A stretch of 64,000 nucleotides of DNA from Rhodanobacter denitrificans (GTDB lineage Bacteria; Pseudomonadota; Gammaproteobacteria; Xanthomonadales; Rhodanobacteraceae): NCBI RefSeq assembly GCF_003335105.1, contig NZ_QFWQ01000005.1:1-64000 (forward strand), given 5' to 3'. Positions 15,990-26,353 of the stretch are shown piece after piece. The number at the start of each line of letters is the position of its first letter. Position 1 is the stretch's first letter. A model generated the notes under the pieces. It did not search any database, had not been told where the DNA came from, and was given only the letters and a program-made list of their open reading frames with translations. Both the position numbers and the translations under genes were made by a program.

Positions 15990-17384
15990 CTACGGCGGCG
16001 CCTCGCTCATCAGCGCGCAGTTGCCGCCCCGCCGCTTGGCGGCATACATCGTGTCGTCGGCGCGCCGCAGCAGCGCACGATCGTCCTCGCCGTGCTCGGG
16101 ATAGACGGCCATGCCGATGCTCACCGACATCTGCACTTGCCGCCCGCCCAGCTCGAACGGCTGTGCCAGCGCGGCGAGGATATCGGCGGCGATCGCGGTG
16201 GCGATCGCGGCGGCGTGTCCGGACGGGCCGATGCCGGCCAGCAGCACCACGAACTCGTCGCCGCCGATGCGGCCGACCGTGTCCGACTCGCGCACGCAGC
16301 GGCGGATGCGCGCGGCGGCTTCGCACAGCAGCAGGTCGCCGATGTCGTGGCCGTAGCTGTCGTTGACCGACTTGAACCGGTCCAGGTCCAGGTACAGCAC
16401 GGCCGGACGCCGGCTGTCGCGGTGCGCCTCCGCCAGCGCGGTGCGCAGGCGGTCGTGGAACAGCTCACGGTTGGGCAGCGCGGTGAGCTGGTCGTGCCGT
16501 GCGAGGTAGCGCAGCCGCGTTTCGGTCTGCTTGCGCTCGATCGCCGCGGCCACCTGGGTGGAGACGAACTGCAGCAGCGCCTTGTCCTGCTCGGTGTAGC
16601 GCACCTCGCCGGAATAGCTCTGCACCACGAGCGCGCCGATCACGCCGTGCTGGCCGGCGAGCGGCACGCCCAGCCAGTCCAGCGAATGGCGCCTGGTGAG
16701 CGACCGGTCCGGTTCGGCCGGTGTCGGCGTGTCCGGCGTCAGCAGCAGGGCCCGGCCGCTGCGGATCACCTCTCCGCTGAGCGTGCCCGAGTCCAGCCGG
16801 CATGGCGCGGGCGCTTGGTCATACTGGTCGACGAAGTAGGGGAAGCTCAGCTCGTCCTTCCTCGCGTCGTACAGCGCCACGAAGAAGTTGTTTGCCGGGA
16901 GCAGCTTGCCGATGATCAGGTGGATGTGCCCGAACAGCGTCATCAGGTCCGCCGCCGAGTGTGCGGACTCGGAGATCGCATGCAGCGCCACCTGGATCTG
17001 TTCGGCACGCTCGAGTTCGGTGATGTCGCGCGCCACCGCGATGCGCATCCCGTCCGCCTCCGACCAGCGCGCCGACCACATGATGTGGACCACCCGCCCG
17101 TCCTTGCGCACGTAGCGGTTCTGGAAATGCGGCTTGGGCTGGCCGGCCATGATCTCGTTCGCCGCCTGCAGGGTGCGTTCGCGGTCGTCGGGATGCACCA
17201 GTTCGATCATCGGCCGGCCGATGATCTCCTCCGGCGCATAGCCGAAGATGCGTTCGAACGCGGCGCTGACGAACACATAGCGCCCCTCGACATCCACCAC
17301 GCAGACTGCGTCGAGCAGGAGATCCATCACGTGGTCGATGGAGGGGGCGGCACCGGATGGGGGCGGGAAAAGCGGCTGGTTCAT
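15990..17384 (-). CDS. PAS-GAF-GGDEF diguanylate cyclase
   Basis: The 464-residue soluble protein makes cyclic di-GMP. A PAS domain (about 15-125, with the usual PAC segment and RDIT exit) and a GAF domain (about 135-285) precede the GGDEF domain (about 292-455). The active site is a perfect GGDEF (374-378), and the product-feedback I-site RESD lies at 365-368, five residues upstream, so the enzyme should be active and feedback-inhibited. It has no membrane segment. The input signal is unknown. It is a single-gene unit. Confidence 0.92.
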   Translation of the reverse strand: MNQPLFPPPSGAAPSIDHVMDLLLDAVCVVDVEGRYVFVSAAFERIFGYAPEEIIGRPMIELVHPDDRERTLQAANEIMAGQPKPHFQNRYVRKDGRVVHIMWSARWSEADGMRIAVARDITELERAEQIQVALHAISESAHSAADLMTLFGHIHLIIGKLLPANNFFVALYDARKDELSFPYFVDQYDQAPAPCRLDSGTLSGEVIRSGRALLLTPDTPTPAEPDRSLTRRHSLDWLGVPLAGQHGVIGALVVQSYSGEVRYTEQDKALLQFVSTQVAAAIERKQTETRLRYLARHDQLTALPNRELFHDRLRTALAEAHRDSRRPAVLYLDLDRFKSVNDSYGHDIGDLLLCEAAARIRRCVRESDTVGRIGGDEFVVLLAGIGPSGHAAAIATAIAADILAALAQPFELGGRQVQMSVSIGMAVYPEHGEDDRALLRRADDTMYAAKRRGGNCALMSEAPP

Positions 17385-17477
17385 GCGTGCCCGGGCAGCG
17401 GTCGAAGTGGCGGTGGTGCCGGCTTTGCAGCCTATCCCGATTTCACGCGGAAAATGTCTACGGAGGCGCCTCCGCGG

Positions 17478-18017
17478 TCAATCCAGCGGGGCGGTGAGGA
17501 TCAGCTGGTCGACCGGGTAGCCGCGCTGGCGTGCGCGTTCCTTGAGGGTTGCGAACAGCGTGCGATCGAGCGCGGGGCGACGCGAGAGTATCCACAGGTG
17601 CCGCCGGCCGGGGCTGCCGACCACCGCCCATTGGTAGTTCGCGTCCACCTCGATCACCCAGTAGTCGGCCCACACCGCCGGCAGCCAGGTTAGCCAGGCC
17701 GGCGCGAAGCGCACTTCCAGCGCGGCCGGCTGGTGGCCCTTGATCCGCGCCACGCCGTCGACCGCCATCACGCCCTTGTCGGTGCGGCAGGTATTGTGGA
17801 TACCGACGGTGCCGTCGGGATTGGGCGTGTAGGTGGCGATGACGGCATCCAGGCACTTGCGCTCGAAGTACATCGGCAGGCGTGCGATCTCGTGCCACTG
17901 GCCGGCGTAGCGGTGGAGGTCCAGCGATGGCACCGGCCGGTTCGGCAAGGTGGCGGTCGCAGCGGGCCAGGCGAAGATCATGGCCGCCGTGACCAGAAGC
18001 CGGTGGAACATGAGCAT
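17478..18017 (-). CDS. blc: Blc-like lipocalin
   Basis: The 179-residue exported protein is a bacterial lipocalin. It has an N-terminal signal sequence (about 1-22) and the lipocalin GxW motif (YAGQWHEIARLPMYFER, G39 and W41), followed by TYTPNPDGTVGIHNTC and WVIEVD strands. No lipobox cysteine is seen, so it may be soluble in the periplasm rather than anchored like E. coli Blc. Lipocalins bind lipids and are tied to envelope stress. The start at 18017 is favoured by GGAG ten bases upstream; a start at 18041 is possible. Confidence 0.85.
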   Translation of the reverse strand: MLMFHRLLVTAAMIFAWPAATATLPNRPVPSLDLHRYAGQWHEIARLPMYFERKCLDAVIATYTPNPDGTVGIHNTCRTDKGVMAVDGVARIKGHQPAALEVRFAPAWLTWLPAVWADYWVIEVDANYQWAVVGSPGRRHLWILSRRPALDRTLFATLKERARQRGYPVDQLILTAPLD

Positions 18018-18085
18018 GGTCGGGCTCCGTGGCTTGTGCATGGGCGAGCAAGGCGGAATTTCCGGGACGATACAGCACGGACTAG

Positions 18086-19726
18086 CTAGCGGTAGCGTGC
18101 TTCCTGCAGGTCGATCTCGCGCACCAGTCGGCGCGAGACCTCGTCGGAGATGCGGCGGCGGCGTGCCAGTTCGAAGATGGCCTCGCGCTGGCCCTGCAGC
18201 GCGGCCAGGCGCAGCTCGCGTTCGGCCACGTCGGCCTTGCGCAGCTGTCGCGCCTCCTCCTCGTTGGAGGAGTCCTCGTCCAGCCAGTGCTGGTACAGCG
18301 CGATCACCCGGGTGCCCGCGCTGGTGTAGATATCGATGTCGCTGCCCGGGGCTTTTTCCAGCAGTTCGTGCTGGGCCTTCTCGACGGCGGCGATCGCCGC
18401 GGTGGCGGCGGTGCGGCGGGCCAGGTTCTCTTCCCGCAGGGCCGCTGGCTCCGGCGGCAATTCGAGGCCTTTCAGCAGCGGCGGCAGCCCGATGCTGGCG
18501 GCCAGCAGCGACAGCAGGATCACCGCGGTGGCGAGGAAGATCGCCAGCTCGCGCGCAGGAAAGGGCGTGCCGTCAGGCAGCAGCAGCGGCAGCGTCATCA
18601 CGCCGGCCAGGGTGATCGCACCGCGCACGCCGGCCAGCGAGGTGGCCAGCAGCAATCGCCAGTGCGGCCGGCTCACCGGGGCGCCGCGGTGGTACGCCTT
18701 CAGCACGTTGATCCGCAGCGAGATCCACACCCAGGCCAGGCGCAGCAACGCCAGGCCGATATTGATCGCCAGCGCGTACACCAGCAGCCACCATGGATTG
18801 CGATGGCCGCTCTGCGCCACCGACGCCATCGCGCCCTGCAGGCTGGCGGGCAGCTGCTCGCCCAGCAGCACGAACATGATGCCGTTCAGGGCGAACTGCA
18901 CGGTGTTCCATACCGCCGCGCGCTGCACCCGTGTGGTGGCCAGCAGGCGGCCGCTGAGCTCGACGTAGCTCATGGTGATGCCGGCCGCGACCGCGGCGAG
19001 GATGCCCGAGGCGGCAACCTGCTCGGCCAGCAGGTAGGCACCGAACGGGATCAGCAAGCTGATCAGGATCGGCGAGCCCGCCTCCTGGCCGAAGTGCCGC
19101 GACAGCCAGCGTTGCGCGAAGCTCACCCCCACGGTGAACAGCACGCCCACGCCGAGCCCGGCCAGCGCCACCCACAGGAAGGTCAGCGACGCCGACAGCA
19201 GCGAGAAGCCGCCGGTCACCGCCGCCGCCACGGCGAAGCGGAAACAGACCAGGCCGGTGGCGTCGTTGAGCAGCGACTCGCCCTCGAGGATGTGCATCAG
19301 CCGCTTCGGGATCGGCACGCGCGCGGTGATCGACGACACCGCCACCGGGTCGGTCGGCGACACGATCGCCGCCAGCGCGAACGCCACCGCCAGCGGCATT
19401 GCCGGGATCAGCCAGTGGATCAGGAAGCCGACGCCGACCACGGTAAACACCACCAGTCCCAGCGCCAGCGCCACGATCGCACCGCGGTCGCGCAGCAGCC
19501 CGTCCTTGGGAATGCGCCAGCCGTCGAGGAACAGCAGCGGCGGCAGGAACAGCAGGAAGAAGATCTCGGGGTCGAGCGCCACGCCATGCTTGAACACGCC
19601 GGCGATCACCGCGCCCAGCCCGATCTGCACCAGCGGCAGCGGCAGCGAGAACGGCAGCATGCGCACGAGGTAGCCGCTGCCGACCACAGCCAGCAACATG
19701 GCCAACGCTACTTCGATCGAATTCAT
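18086..19726 (-). CDS. CPA1 family Na+/H+ antiporter, YjcE-like
   Basis: The 546-residue membrane protein has about twelve helices and the ion-binding segments of CPA1 exchangers: [16 protein letters not shown] and [13 protein letters not shown]. These carry the aspartates used for Na+/H+ exchange. The hydrophilic C-terminal domain (about 430-546) is charged and helical. The length is close to E. coli YjcE. It should help sodium and pH homeostasis. The 5' end is divergent from, and only about 145 bases from, the ABC transporter operon. The frame extends upstream beyond the true start at 19726. Confidence 0.9.
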   Translation of the reverse strand: MNSIEVALAMLLAVVGSGYLVRMLPFSLPLPLVQIGLGAVIAGVFKHGVALDPEIFFLLFLPPLLFLDGWRIPKDGLLRDRGAIVALALGLVVFTVVGVGFLIHWLIPAMPLAVAFALAAIVSPTDPVAVSSITARVPIPKRLMHILEGESLLNDATGLVCFRFAVAAAVTGGFSLLSASLTFLWVALAGLGVGVLFTVGVSFAQRWLSRHFGQEAGSPILISLLIPFGAYLLAEQVAASGILAAVAAGITMSYVELSGRLLATTRVQRAAVWNTVQFALNGIMFVLLGEQLPASLQGAMASVAQSGHRNPWWLLVYALAINIGLALLRLAWVWISLRINVLKAYHRGAPVSRPHWRLLLATSLAGVRGAITLAGVMTLPLLLPDGTPFPARELAIFLATAVILLSLLAASIGLPPLLKGLELPPEPAALREENLARRTAATAAIAAVEKAQHELLEKAPGSDIDIYTSAGTRVIALYQHWLDEDSSNEEEARQLRKADVAERELRLAALQGQREAIFELARRRRISDEVSRRLVREIDLQEARYR

Positions 19727-19871
19727 GCGTGTTCCGGCGACGAGTTTTGACCTTAGCAAGAGCGTGGCCACATCGTCGAGAGGGTCACGGGAACGGGCGC
19801 GGCTGGCCGTGGCGGCAGGGATGGGCATACCATCGGCGCTCCCCGCCGCCATGACCGTGCCAGGAGACAGC

Positions 19872-20798
19872 GTGCAGCCGATCATTGCCGTCAACCAGCT
19901 CAGCAAGACGTATGCATCCGGGTTCCAGGCGCTGAAGCGGATCGACCTGGAGATCCGCCAGGGCGAGATCTTCGCCTTGCTGGGCCCGAACGGCGCCGGC
20001 AAGACCACCCTGATCAGCATCATCTGCGGCATCGTCAACCCCAGCGAGGGCACGGTGCTGGCCGACGGCCACGACGTGGTGCGCGACTACCGCGCGGCGC
20101 GCGCGAAGATCGGCCTGGTGCCGCAGGAGCTGACCACCGACGCGTTCGAGACGGTGTGGAACACGGTCAGTTTCAGCCGCGGCCTGTTCGGCCGGAGCGC
20201 CAACCCGGCGCATGTCGAGAAGGTGCTGAAGGACCTCTCGCTGTGGAGCAAGAAGGACAGCAAGCTGATCACCCTGTCCGGCGGCATGAAGCGGCGCGTG
20301 ATGATCGCCAAGGCGTTGTCGCACGAGCCGCAGATCCTGTTCCTCGACGAGCCCAGCGCCGGCGTCGACGTGGAACTGCGCCGCGACATGTGGGCGATGG
20401 TGCGCGCGCTGCGCGCCACCGGCGTCACCATCATCCTGACCACCCACTACATCGAGGAGGCCGAGGAAATGGCCGACCGCATCGGGGTGATCCACAAGGG
20501 CGAGCTGATCCTGGTCGAGGACAAGGCCGAGCTGATGAACAAGCTCGGCCGCAAGCAGCTCACCCTGCACCTGCAGGATCCGCTGGAAACCATCCCCGCG
20601 GCGCTGGCCGGTTACCCGCTGGAACTGTCGGCCGATCGGCAGCAGCTGGTCTACACCTTTGACGCGCAGGGCGAGCACACCGGCATCGACATGCTGCTGC
20701 GCCGGCTCGGCGAGGCGGGCATCGACTTCAAGGACCTCAAGACCAGCCAGAGTTCGCTGGAAGACATCTTCGTCAGCCTGGTGAGGGAGCACGCATGA
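19872..20798 (+). CDS. ABC transporter ATP-binding protein, YadG-like
   Basis: The 308-residue ATPase has Walker A (GPNGAGKTT), the Q-loop region VPQEL, the signature LSGGMKRR, Walker B ([12 protein letters not shown]) and the switch histidine (TTHYIEEAE). It is close to E. coli YadG in length and sequence. I prefer a GTG start at 19872 because CAGGAGAC lies eight bases upstream; an in-frame ATG at 19851 lacks a ribosome site. It overlaps the permease gene by four bases (ATGA), so the two form a coupled exporter unit of unknown substrate. Confidence 0.88.
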   Translation: MQPIIAVNQLSKTYASGFQALKRIDLEIRQGEIFALLGPNGAGKTTLISIICGIVNPSEGTVLADGHDVVRDYRAARAKIGLVPQELTTDAFETVWNTVSFSRGLFGRSANPAHVEKVLKDLSLWSKKDSKLITLSGGMKRRVMIAKALSHEPQILFLDEPSAGVDVELRRDMWAMVRALRATGVTIILTTHYIEEAEEMADRIGVIHKGELILVEDKAELMNKLGRKQLTLHLQDPLETIPAALAGYPLELSADRQQLVYTFDAQGEHTGIDMLLRRLGEAGIDFKDLKTSQSSLEDIFVSLVREHA

Positions 20799-21556
20799 AT
20801 ATTTACGCGATTCGTGCAATCTACCTGTTCGAGATGGCGCGCACCTGGCGCACCCTGCTGCAGAGCATCGTCTCGCCGGTGATTTCCACCTCGCTGTACT
20901 TCGTGGTGTTCGGTGCGGCGATCGGTTCGCACATGACCGGCATCGACGGGGTCAGCTACGGCGCCTTCATCGTGCCGGGGCTGATCATGCTGTCGCTGCT
21001 GACGCAGAGCATCTCGAACGCCTCGTTCGGCATCTACTTTCCGAAGTTCGTGGGCACGATCTATGAGATCCTGTCGGCGCCGGTGTCGCCGTTCGAGATC
21101 GTCGCCGGCTACGTGGGCGCGGCGGCGAGCAAGTCGGTCATCCTGGGCCTGATCATCCTGGTCACCGCGCGGCTGTTCGTGCCGTTCCAGATCGAACATC
21201 CGCTGTGGATGCTGGCCTTCCTGCTGCTCACCGCAGTCACCTTCAGCCTGTTCGGCTTCATCATCGGCATCTGGGCGGACAACTTCGAGAAGCTGCAGCT
21301 GGTGCCGCTGCTGGTGGTGACGCCGCTGACCTTCCTCGGCGGCAGCTTCTACTCGATCCACATGCTGCCGCCGTTGTGGCAGAAGGTCACCCTGTTCAAT
21401 CCGGTGGTGTACCTGATCAGCGGCTTCCGCTGGAGTTTCTACGGTGTGTCCGACGTCGGCGTGGGCGTCAGCGTGGGGATGACCGCGGTGTTCCTCGCGA
21501 TCTGCCTCGCCGCGGTGTGGTGGATCTTCCGCACCGGCTACCGGCTGAAGGCCTGA
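20795..21556 (+). CDS. ABC-2 type permease, YadH-like
   Basis: This 253-residue ABC-2 permease has six hydrophobic segments. Typical features are [12 protein letters not shown] near residue 30, the [11 protein letters not shown] and [13 protein letters not shown] segments, and [11 protein letters not shown], all resembling YadH. With the upstream ATPase it forms an exporter; the family is often annotated as multidrug or polysaccharide export, but the cargo is not known. It ends 21 bases before a convergent gene. Confidence 0.88.
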   Translation: MNIYAIRAIYLFEMARTWRTLLQSIVSPVISTSLYFVVFGAAIGSHMTGIDGVSYGAFIVPGLIMLSLLTQSISNASFGIYFPKFVGTIYEILSAPVSPFEIVAGYVGAAASKSVILGLIILVTARLFVPFQIEHPLWMLAFLLLTAVTFSLFGFIIGIWADNFEKLQLVPLLVVTPLTFLGGSFYSIHMLPPLWQKVTLFNPVVYLISGFRWSFYGVSDVGVGVSVGMTAVFLAICLAAVWWIFRTGYRLKA

Positions 21557-21577
21557 GCCGGATGCGTGCCGACGTGC

Positions 21578-22075
21578 TCAGGTCAGCGCGGTATGCGCAT
21601 GGAACGGCAGCGGCCGGGCGCCGGTGCGCACCACCGCCGGCTCGGCCGCATCGAGCTGTTCCCGGCTGGCGTCGATCACCACCAGGATGCGCCCTGCCGC
21701 GATCTCGTCCCTGAATTTGCGGCTCACCGTATCCGGCACTTCGAAGCCGACGATCTCGCCGATGCAGGTGCCGAATGCGGCGCCGGCGATGGTCATTGCC
21801 GCGGCGCCGGCCAGCGTCACACCCAGCGGCGGCACCGCGACCGCGATCAGCCCCAGCAGCAGGCCGGTGCCGCCGCCGCAGACGCCGCCGCGCACGGCGG
21901 CGGGATAGAAGTCGTTGCGTCCCTGCATCAGGTGATCGGGGATCTTCTCCAGCTCGATGTCCTCGCGGGCGACCAGCGAGATGTCGCGGTCCTCGACGCC
22001 GGCCTCGCGCGCCGCAGCCATCGCGGCGCGCGCTGCCAGCAGGTCGGCGGTGCTGAATACACAACGGGTTTTCAT
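21578..22075 (-). CDS. hypothetical protein with glycine-rich hydrophobic core
   Basis: The 165-residue product starts with a ferredoxin-like region (KTRCVFSTADLLAARAAMAAARE) followed by a glycine/alanine-rich double hydrophobic stretch (about 65-120) and a short C-terminal alpha/beta part. This resembles DUF1269 or general-stress GsiB/YflT-type proteins whose glycine zipper inserts into membranes, but I cannot name the family with certainty. The start at 22075 is favoured because the residues upstream look non-coding. Confidence 0.6.
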   Translation of the reverse strand: MKTRCVFSTADLLAARAAMAAAREAGVEDRDISLVAREDIELEKIPDHLMQGRNDFYPAAVRGGVCGGGTGLLLGLIAVAVPPLGVTLAGAAAMTIAGAAFGTCIGEIVGFEVPDTVSRKFRDEIAAGRILVVIDASREQLDAAEPAVVRTGARPLPFHAHTALT

Positions 22076-22346
22076 GGGGCGGCCCTCCGCTTCCGGCATG
22101 GCGACTGCTGCACGGATGCTCCGGTTGACCCGGTAGATCCACACGGGCAAGACGGTTGCGCAGTCGAACCTTTAGTCGTCACGACGTTGTCGGCGCGTGA
22201 CCCGATTGTTATCGGACAAGGATGGGAGGCGGTCCGCGACAGGCCGCCGGGACAGCTGGTACGGTGTCGTGACATTACACGCGCGATGAACGAATCGCGC
22301 ATGAACAAGTCCATACCGGATATCCGACGGAAGAACGGGAGTGAAC

Positions 22347-23198
22347 ATGCGCAGGCATGCATCGACAGGCAGCTGGATCGGCGCGGTGGTGGTAGTACTG
22401 GCCATCGTGGCGGGGGGCATATACCTCGCGCGCAAGGCCATGCATCCCGACATATCGGTGCCAACTGCGCCGGCGCCTTCGGCGTCGGCCGCCGCGGCTC
22501 CCGCCGCATCGTCGGTCCAGCATCCGATCGAACAGGTGCAGGCCGGTCCGGCGGCGGCCTCGACCGCTGCGTTGCCCGCGCTGGGCGACAGCGATGCCAA
22601 TGTGGCCGCAGCGCTCCTCGCGCTGGCCGGCGACAGCAACCTGTCCTCGCTGCTGCTGAGCCAGCAACTGGTCGCGCGCATCGTCGCCACCGTCGACGCG
22701 CTGCCGCGCCACGACGGGCTGGCTGCGTTCACGCTGCCGGCGCGCACGCCCAGAGGCACGTTCGCCGTCGACCAGGCGGGCGCCGTCACGCACTCCGGCG
22801 CCGCGAACAGCGCGCGCTACGCGCCGTACATGCGCGTCGTGGATGCGGTCGATCCCCAGGCGCTGGTGGCCTGGTACGTCCATGCCTATCCATTGTTCCA
22901 GCAGGCCTACCGGCAGTTGGGCTACCCCAAGGGGTATTTCAACGACCGCCTGATCGTCGCGATCGACGACATGCTGGCCGCGCCGGAGCCCGCCCAGCCG
23001 CCGGCCGTGGTGCGCTCGAAGGCGTACTACGTCTATGCCGACCCGGCGCTGGAATCGCTGTCGACCGGGCAGAAGCTGCTGCTGCGCGTGGGTTCCGCCG
23101 ATGCGGCGAGGATCAAGGTGAAGCTGCGCACTATCCGGAGCCTGCTGGCCAGGCGGCCCGTGCCGGTGGCGCCCACGCCGGCGGCCACCGCCGGCTAG
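22347..23198 (+). CDS. DUF3014 domain-containing protein
   Basis: The 283-residue protein has an N-terminal membrane anchor (about 10-28), an Ala/Pro-rich linker (about 38-80) and the DUF3014 domain (about 85-265). The domain shows the typical ARYAPYMRVVDAVDPQ and YPLFQQAYRQLGYP patterns. It is likely a periplasm-facing inner-membrane protein of unknown role. The ATG at 22347 has GGGAG six bases upstream; a GTG two codons earlier is possible. It is followed 28 bases later by thpR. Confidence 0.83.
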   Translation: MRRHASTGSWIGAVVVVLAIVAGGIYLARKAMHPDISVPTAPAPSASAAAAPAASSVQHPIEQVQAGPAAASTAALPALGDSDANVAAALLALAGDSNLSSLLLSQQLVARIVATVDALPRHDGLAAFTLPARTPRGTFAVDQAGAVTHSGAANSARYAPYMRVVDAVDPQALVAWYVHAYPLFQQAYRQLGYPKGYFNDRLIVAIDDMLAAPEPAQPPAVVRSKAYYVYADPALESLSTGQKLLLRVGSADAARIKVKLRTIRSLLARRPVPVAPTPAATAG

Positions 23199-23226
23199 GT
23201 CCGCGCGCCATGTCGGCAGTCCAGCG

Positions 23227-23850
23227 ATGACCCGGCGACTCCAGTCCTCCGGTCCGCCCCAGCTCGACCTGCTCGGCGGTGACGTCACGCGGCCGGCCGA
23301 GGTGCATCGGTTGTTCCTGGCCCTGCTGCCGGATGCGGCGACGCGCACCCGGCTGGCGCAGGCCGCGGATGGACTCCGGGCCAGCCAACCCGGCCTGCAT
23401 GCGCGCTGGGTCAACCCGGCGCGCTATCACGCCACGCTGCATTTCCTCGGCGACCATGCGTTGCTGCGGCAGGATGTGGTCGCCGCCGCGACAGCCGCCG
23501 CGGACCGGCTGCGCACGACCTCGTTCGAGTGGGTGCTGGACCAGGCCGCCAGCTTTCGCGGCCGGCAACCGCCGTGCATCCTGCGCGGCGCCGGCGTGCC
23601 CGAACCGCTCCATCAGCTATGGCGGGAGCTGCGCCACGCCTTGACCCTGGCAGGGCAGGGCCGCCACCTCGAACGCAGCTTCACGCCGCACGTCACGCTC
23701 GCCTACAGCCACGGCGCGCTACTGGATCCCATGCCGGTGGAGCCGGTGGCATGGCAGGTCGATCGCGTCGCACTGGTCCACAGCGTGGTCGGCCAGCCGG
23801 ACTACCAGATACTGGCGGATTGGCCGCTGCCGGAGCCTGCGCCGGAATAG
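23227..23850 (+). CDS. thpR: RNA 2',3'-cyclic phosphodiesterase ThpR
   Basis: This 207-residue member of the 2H phosphoesterase family opens 2',3'-cyclic phosphates on RNA and was formerly called 2'-5' RNA ligase. Both catalytic HxTx motifs are present: HATL at 68-71 and HVTL at 155-158. An N-terminal extension of about 25 residues precedes the core, as in several Xanthomonadales members. It is cytoplasmic. Confidence 0.88.
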   Translation: MTRRLQSSGPPQLDLLGGDVTRPAEVHRLFLALLPDAATRTRLAQAADGLRASQPGLHARWVNPARYHATLHFLGDHALLRQDVVAAATAAADRLRTTSFEWVLDQAASFRGRQPPCILRGAGVPEPLHQLWRELRHALTLAGQGRHLERSFTPHVTLAYSHGALLDPMPVEPVAWQVDRVALVHSVVGQPDYQILADWPLPEPAPE

Positions 23851-23953
23851 GGAATCCCGCGCCGGTGCCGGGAGCGGCGGGTCGCCGATCGCTTTCTGAA
23901 CAACGGCGGGGGTACAGTGGCCGTGTCGTCGCTGATGCCTTGCGGAGGTTGCC

Positions 23954-25345
23954 GTGATGATGCGTTGGCCGTGGCTGGCCGGGATGGCGATCCTGCTCGC
24001 GCTGCCGCTGCGCCCCGCGTTCGCTGCCGGGCCGGCGGCCGATGCCAGCCCGGCCGGCGCCGGCATGGTGGCGCAGATCACGCTGGCCGGACCGATCGGG
24101 CCGGCCGCCGCCGAGTACTTCGACGACGCGGCGAAACGCGCCGTGGCCGACGGCGCGGTGGCGATCGTGCTGCGGCTGGATACGCCCGGCGGGCTGTCCG
24201 ATTCGATGCGGCAGATCATTGCCGGCATGCTGGCCAGCGAGGTGCCGGTGCTGGTGTACGTCGCCCCGGGCGGTGCCCGTGCGGCATCGGCAGGAACCTA
24301 CATCCTGTACGCCGGGCAGATCGCCGCGATGGCGCCGGCCACCCACCTGGGGGCGGCCACGCCGGTGCAGCTGGGCGGCTCGCGGCCGATGCCGTTGCCG
24401 AAAGCGGGCGAGCCGCCGGCGTCGCCCGGTTCCGCCGCGGAAGACGAGGCAACGGCCGAGGATGCCGAAGCGCAGAAGGCCATGAACGATGCGATCGCCT
24501 ACATCCGTTCGCTGGCGCAGTTGCGCGGGCGCAACGCGCAATGGGCCGAGCAGGCGGTGCGCGGCGCGGCCACGCTGACCGCCAGCGAGGCCGCGCAGCA
24601 GCACGTGATCGACTTCGTGGCGACGGATGTGACCGACCTGCTGGCCAGGGCGGACGGGCGCAAGGTGCGGGTGGGCGACCGCGACGTCACCCTGCGTGTC
24701 AAGGGTGCATCCGTGCGCGAATATGCGCCCGGTGCGCGCACGCGCTTCCTGGCCATCATCACCAACCCCACCATCGCCTATCTGCTGCTGCTGGCCGGCA
24801 TCTTCGGGCTGCTGCTGGAAGCGATGCATCCCGGTGCGATGCTGCCGGGCATCGCCGGCGGCATCTGCCTGCTGGTCGGCCTGTACGCATTGCAACTGCT
24901 GCCGGTGAACTACGCCGGGCTGGCGCTGATGGCGCTGGGAGTCGGCCTGCTGGTGGCCGAGGCGGCCAATCCCAGCGTGGGCGCGTTCGGTGTCGGTGGG
25001 CTGGTGTCGTTCGTGGTGGGCTCGGTGATGCTGATGAATACCGGGGTGCCGGGCTATGGCGTCAATCTCGGCGTGATCGCCGGCATCGCCGTGTGCGCGG
25101 CGGCCTTGCTCGCGCTGATCGTGTGGCTGGTGTTCCGTTCGCGCCGCGCCCATCAGGTTACCGGCGATGCGGCGATGCTGGTGGATACCGGGGAACTGCT
25201 GGAGCCGGTGGAAGCCGGCGGCGAGGCGTGGATGATGGTGCGCGGCGAGCGCTGGCGCGTGCGCTGCGACAGCTCCCTGCCGGCCGGTGCGCGGGTGCAC
25301 GTGGTGTCGCGGCAAGGGTTGTTGTTGCGGGTCGAGCCGCTGTGA
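23954..25345 (+). CDS. NfeD family membrane serine protease
   Basis: The 463-residue protein has a signal peptide (1-25) and a ClpP-class serine protease domain (about 35-230). Its dyad is probably S112 (GARAASAGTY) and K175. Four or more membrane helices follow (about 275-410), then a C-terminal OB-fold NfeD domain (about 415-463). Such proteases cleave SPFH/stomatin partners in characterised archaea, and here an SPFH gene follows 165 bases downstream. A Pro/Glu-rich insert (about 148-172) sits between serine and lysine, longer than in archaeal homologues. Confidence 0.88.
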   Translation: MMMRWPWLAGMAILLALPLRPAFAAGPAADASPAGAGMVAQITLAGPIGPAAAEYFDDAAKRAVADGAVAIVLRLDTPGGLSDSMRQIIAGMLASEVPVLVYVAPGGARAASAGTYILYAGQIAAMAPATHLGAATPVQLGGSRPMPLPKAGEPPASPGSAAEDEATAEDAEAQKAMNDAIAYIRSLAQLRGRNAQWAEQAVRGAATLTASEAAQQHVIDFVATDVTDLLARADGRKVRVGDRDVTLRVKGASVREYAPGARTRFLAIITNPTIAYLLLLAGIFGLLLEAMHPGAMLPGIAGGICLLVGLYALQLLPVNYAGLALMALGVGLLVAEAANPSVGAFGVGGLVSFVVGSVMLMNTGVPGYGVNLGVIAGIAVCAAALLALIVWLVFRSRRAHQVTGDAAMLVDTGELLEPVEAGGEAWMMVRGERWRVRCDSSLPAGARVHVVSRQGLLLRVEPL

Positions 25346-25348
25346 TTT

Positions 25349-25433
25349 TGTAGGGCCGGCAGTGCCCGCCGGCTTCTGCCTCCTGCACTGGTGCGAGGGG
25401 CATGGCGAGAGCGGCGGGGAGTGCCCGCCCTAC
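25349..25433. repeat. REP-like repeat between nfeD-type and SPFH genes
   Basis: TGTAGGGCCGGCAGTGCCCGCCGG starts at 25349, and an inverted partner (GAGTGCCCGCCCTAC) ends at about 25433. It is built from the same GTAGGGC and TGCCCGCC units as the repeat at 4851-4933, so one REP family is dispersed through this genome. Confidence 0.55.
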
Positions 25434-25510
25434 TTTCGGATGTTTGGCCGGCGACGTGGTGGAGCGGAGCGGCGAAGGCGGCTTCAAGATTCGGTTCACG
25501 GGAGAGTGTC

Positions 25511-26287
25511 ATGTTCGGATTCGTCGGTGTACTGATCATTCTCGGCGCGCTGCTGCTGTTCTCCGCGGTGAAGATCCTGCCGGAGTACCAGCGCGGGGTG
25601 GTCCTGACCCTGGGTCGCTACACCGGGACCAAGGGGCCCGGACTGGTGTTGCTGGTGCCGTTCGTGCAGCGGATGATCCGGGTCGACCTGCGGGTGACCG
25701 TGATGGACGTGCCGCCGCAGGACGTGATCTCGCGCGACAACGTCTCGGTGCGGGTGAATGCGGTGGTCTACTTCCGCGTGGTGGAGCCGGACAAATCCGT
25801 GCTGCAGGTGGAAAACTTCCTGCAGGCGACCAGTCAATTGGCGCAGACCCGGCTGCGCTCGGTGCTGGGCCAGCACGAGCTGGACGAGATCCTGTCGCAG
25901 CGCGACTCGATCAACCACACCCTGCAGACGATCCTGGACGAGGCTACCGACCCGTGGGGCATCAAGGTCGCCAACGTGGAGATCAAGGACGTCGACCTCA
26001 ACGAGACCATGGTGCGCGCGATCGCCCGCCAGGCCGAGGCCGAGCGTGAGCGCCGCGCCAAGGTGATCCACGCCGAGGGCGAGCTGCAGGCCGCCGAGAA
26101 GCTGCGCGACGCCGCCGAGCTGCTGTCGCAGCAACCGCAGGCGCTGCAACTGCGCTATCTGCAGACGCTGGCCGACATGTCCAACAACGGCAAGTCCTCC
26201 ACCGTCGTGTTCCCGCTGCCGCTGGACCTGATCCGGCCGCTGCTGGAGGCGTTGCCGGCAAAGCCCGGTCCGGCGCCGGAGCGCTGA
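25511..26287 (+). CDS. SPFH/stomatin-like slipin family protein
   Basis: The 258-residue protein has an N-terminal membrane segment (about 3-22), an SPFH/band 7 domain ([40 protein letters not shown]) and a C-terminal charged helix ([19 protein letters not shown]) that drives oligomerisation. Slipins form scaffolds in membrane microdomains and pair with NfeD proteases, which is the arrangement here. The start at 25511 follows GGGAGAG. It ends 66 bases before the borosin-type methyltransferase on the same strand. Confidence 0.92.
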   Translation: MFGFVGVLIILGALLLFSAVKILPEYQRGVVLTLGRYTGTKGPGLVLLVPFVQRMIRVDLRVTVMDVPPQDVISRDNVSVRVNAVVYFRVVEPDKSVLQVENFLQATSQLAQTRLRSVLGQHELDEILSQRDSINHTLQTILDEATDPWGIKVANVEIKDVDLNETMVRAIARQAEAERERRAKVIHAEGELQAAEKLRDAAELLSQQPQALQLRYLQTLADMSNNGKSSTVVFPLPLDLIRPLLEALPAKPGPAPER

Positions 26288-26353
26288 GCTGGCGCCGCCG
26301 TCCGGGGCCGGTGAATAATGCCGTTCACCCCCTTGCCGAGACGAGCGACCGCC

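Noticed and set aside
19851-19871. ATG start for the YadG-like ATPase
   Set aside because: It lacks a ribosome site, whereas the in-frame GTG at 19872 has CAGGAGAC at proper distance. It is kept as an alternative.
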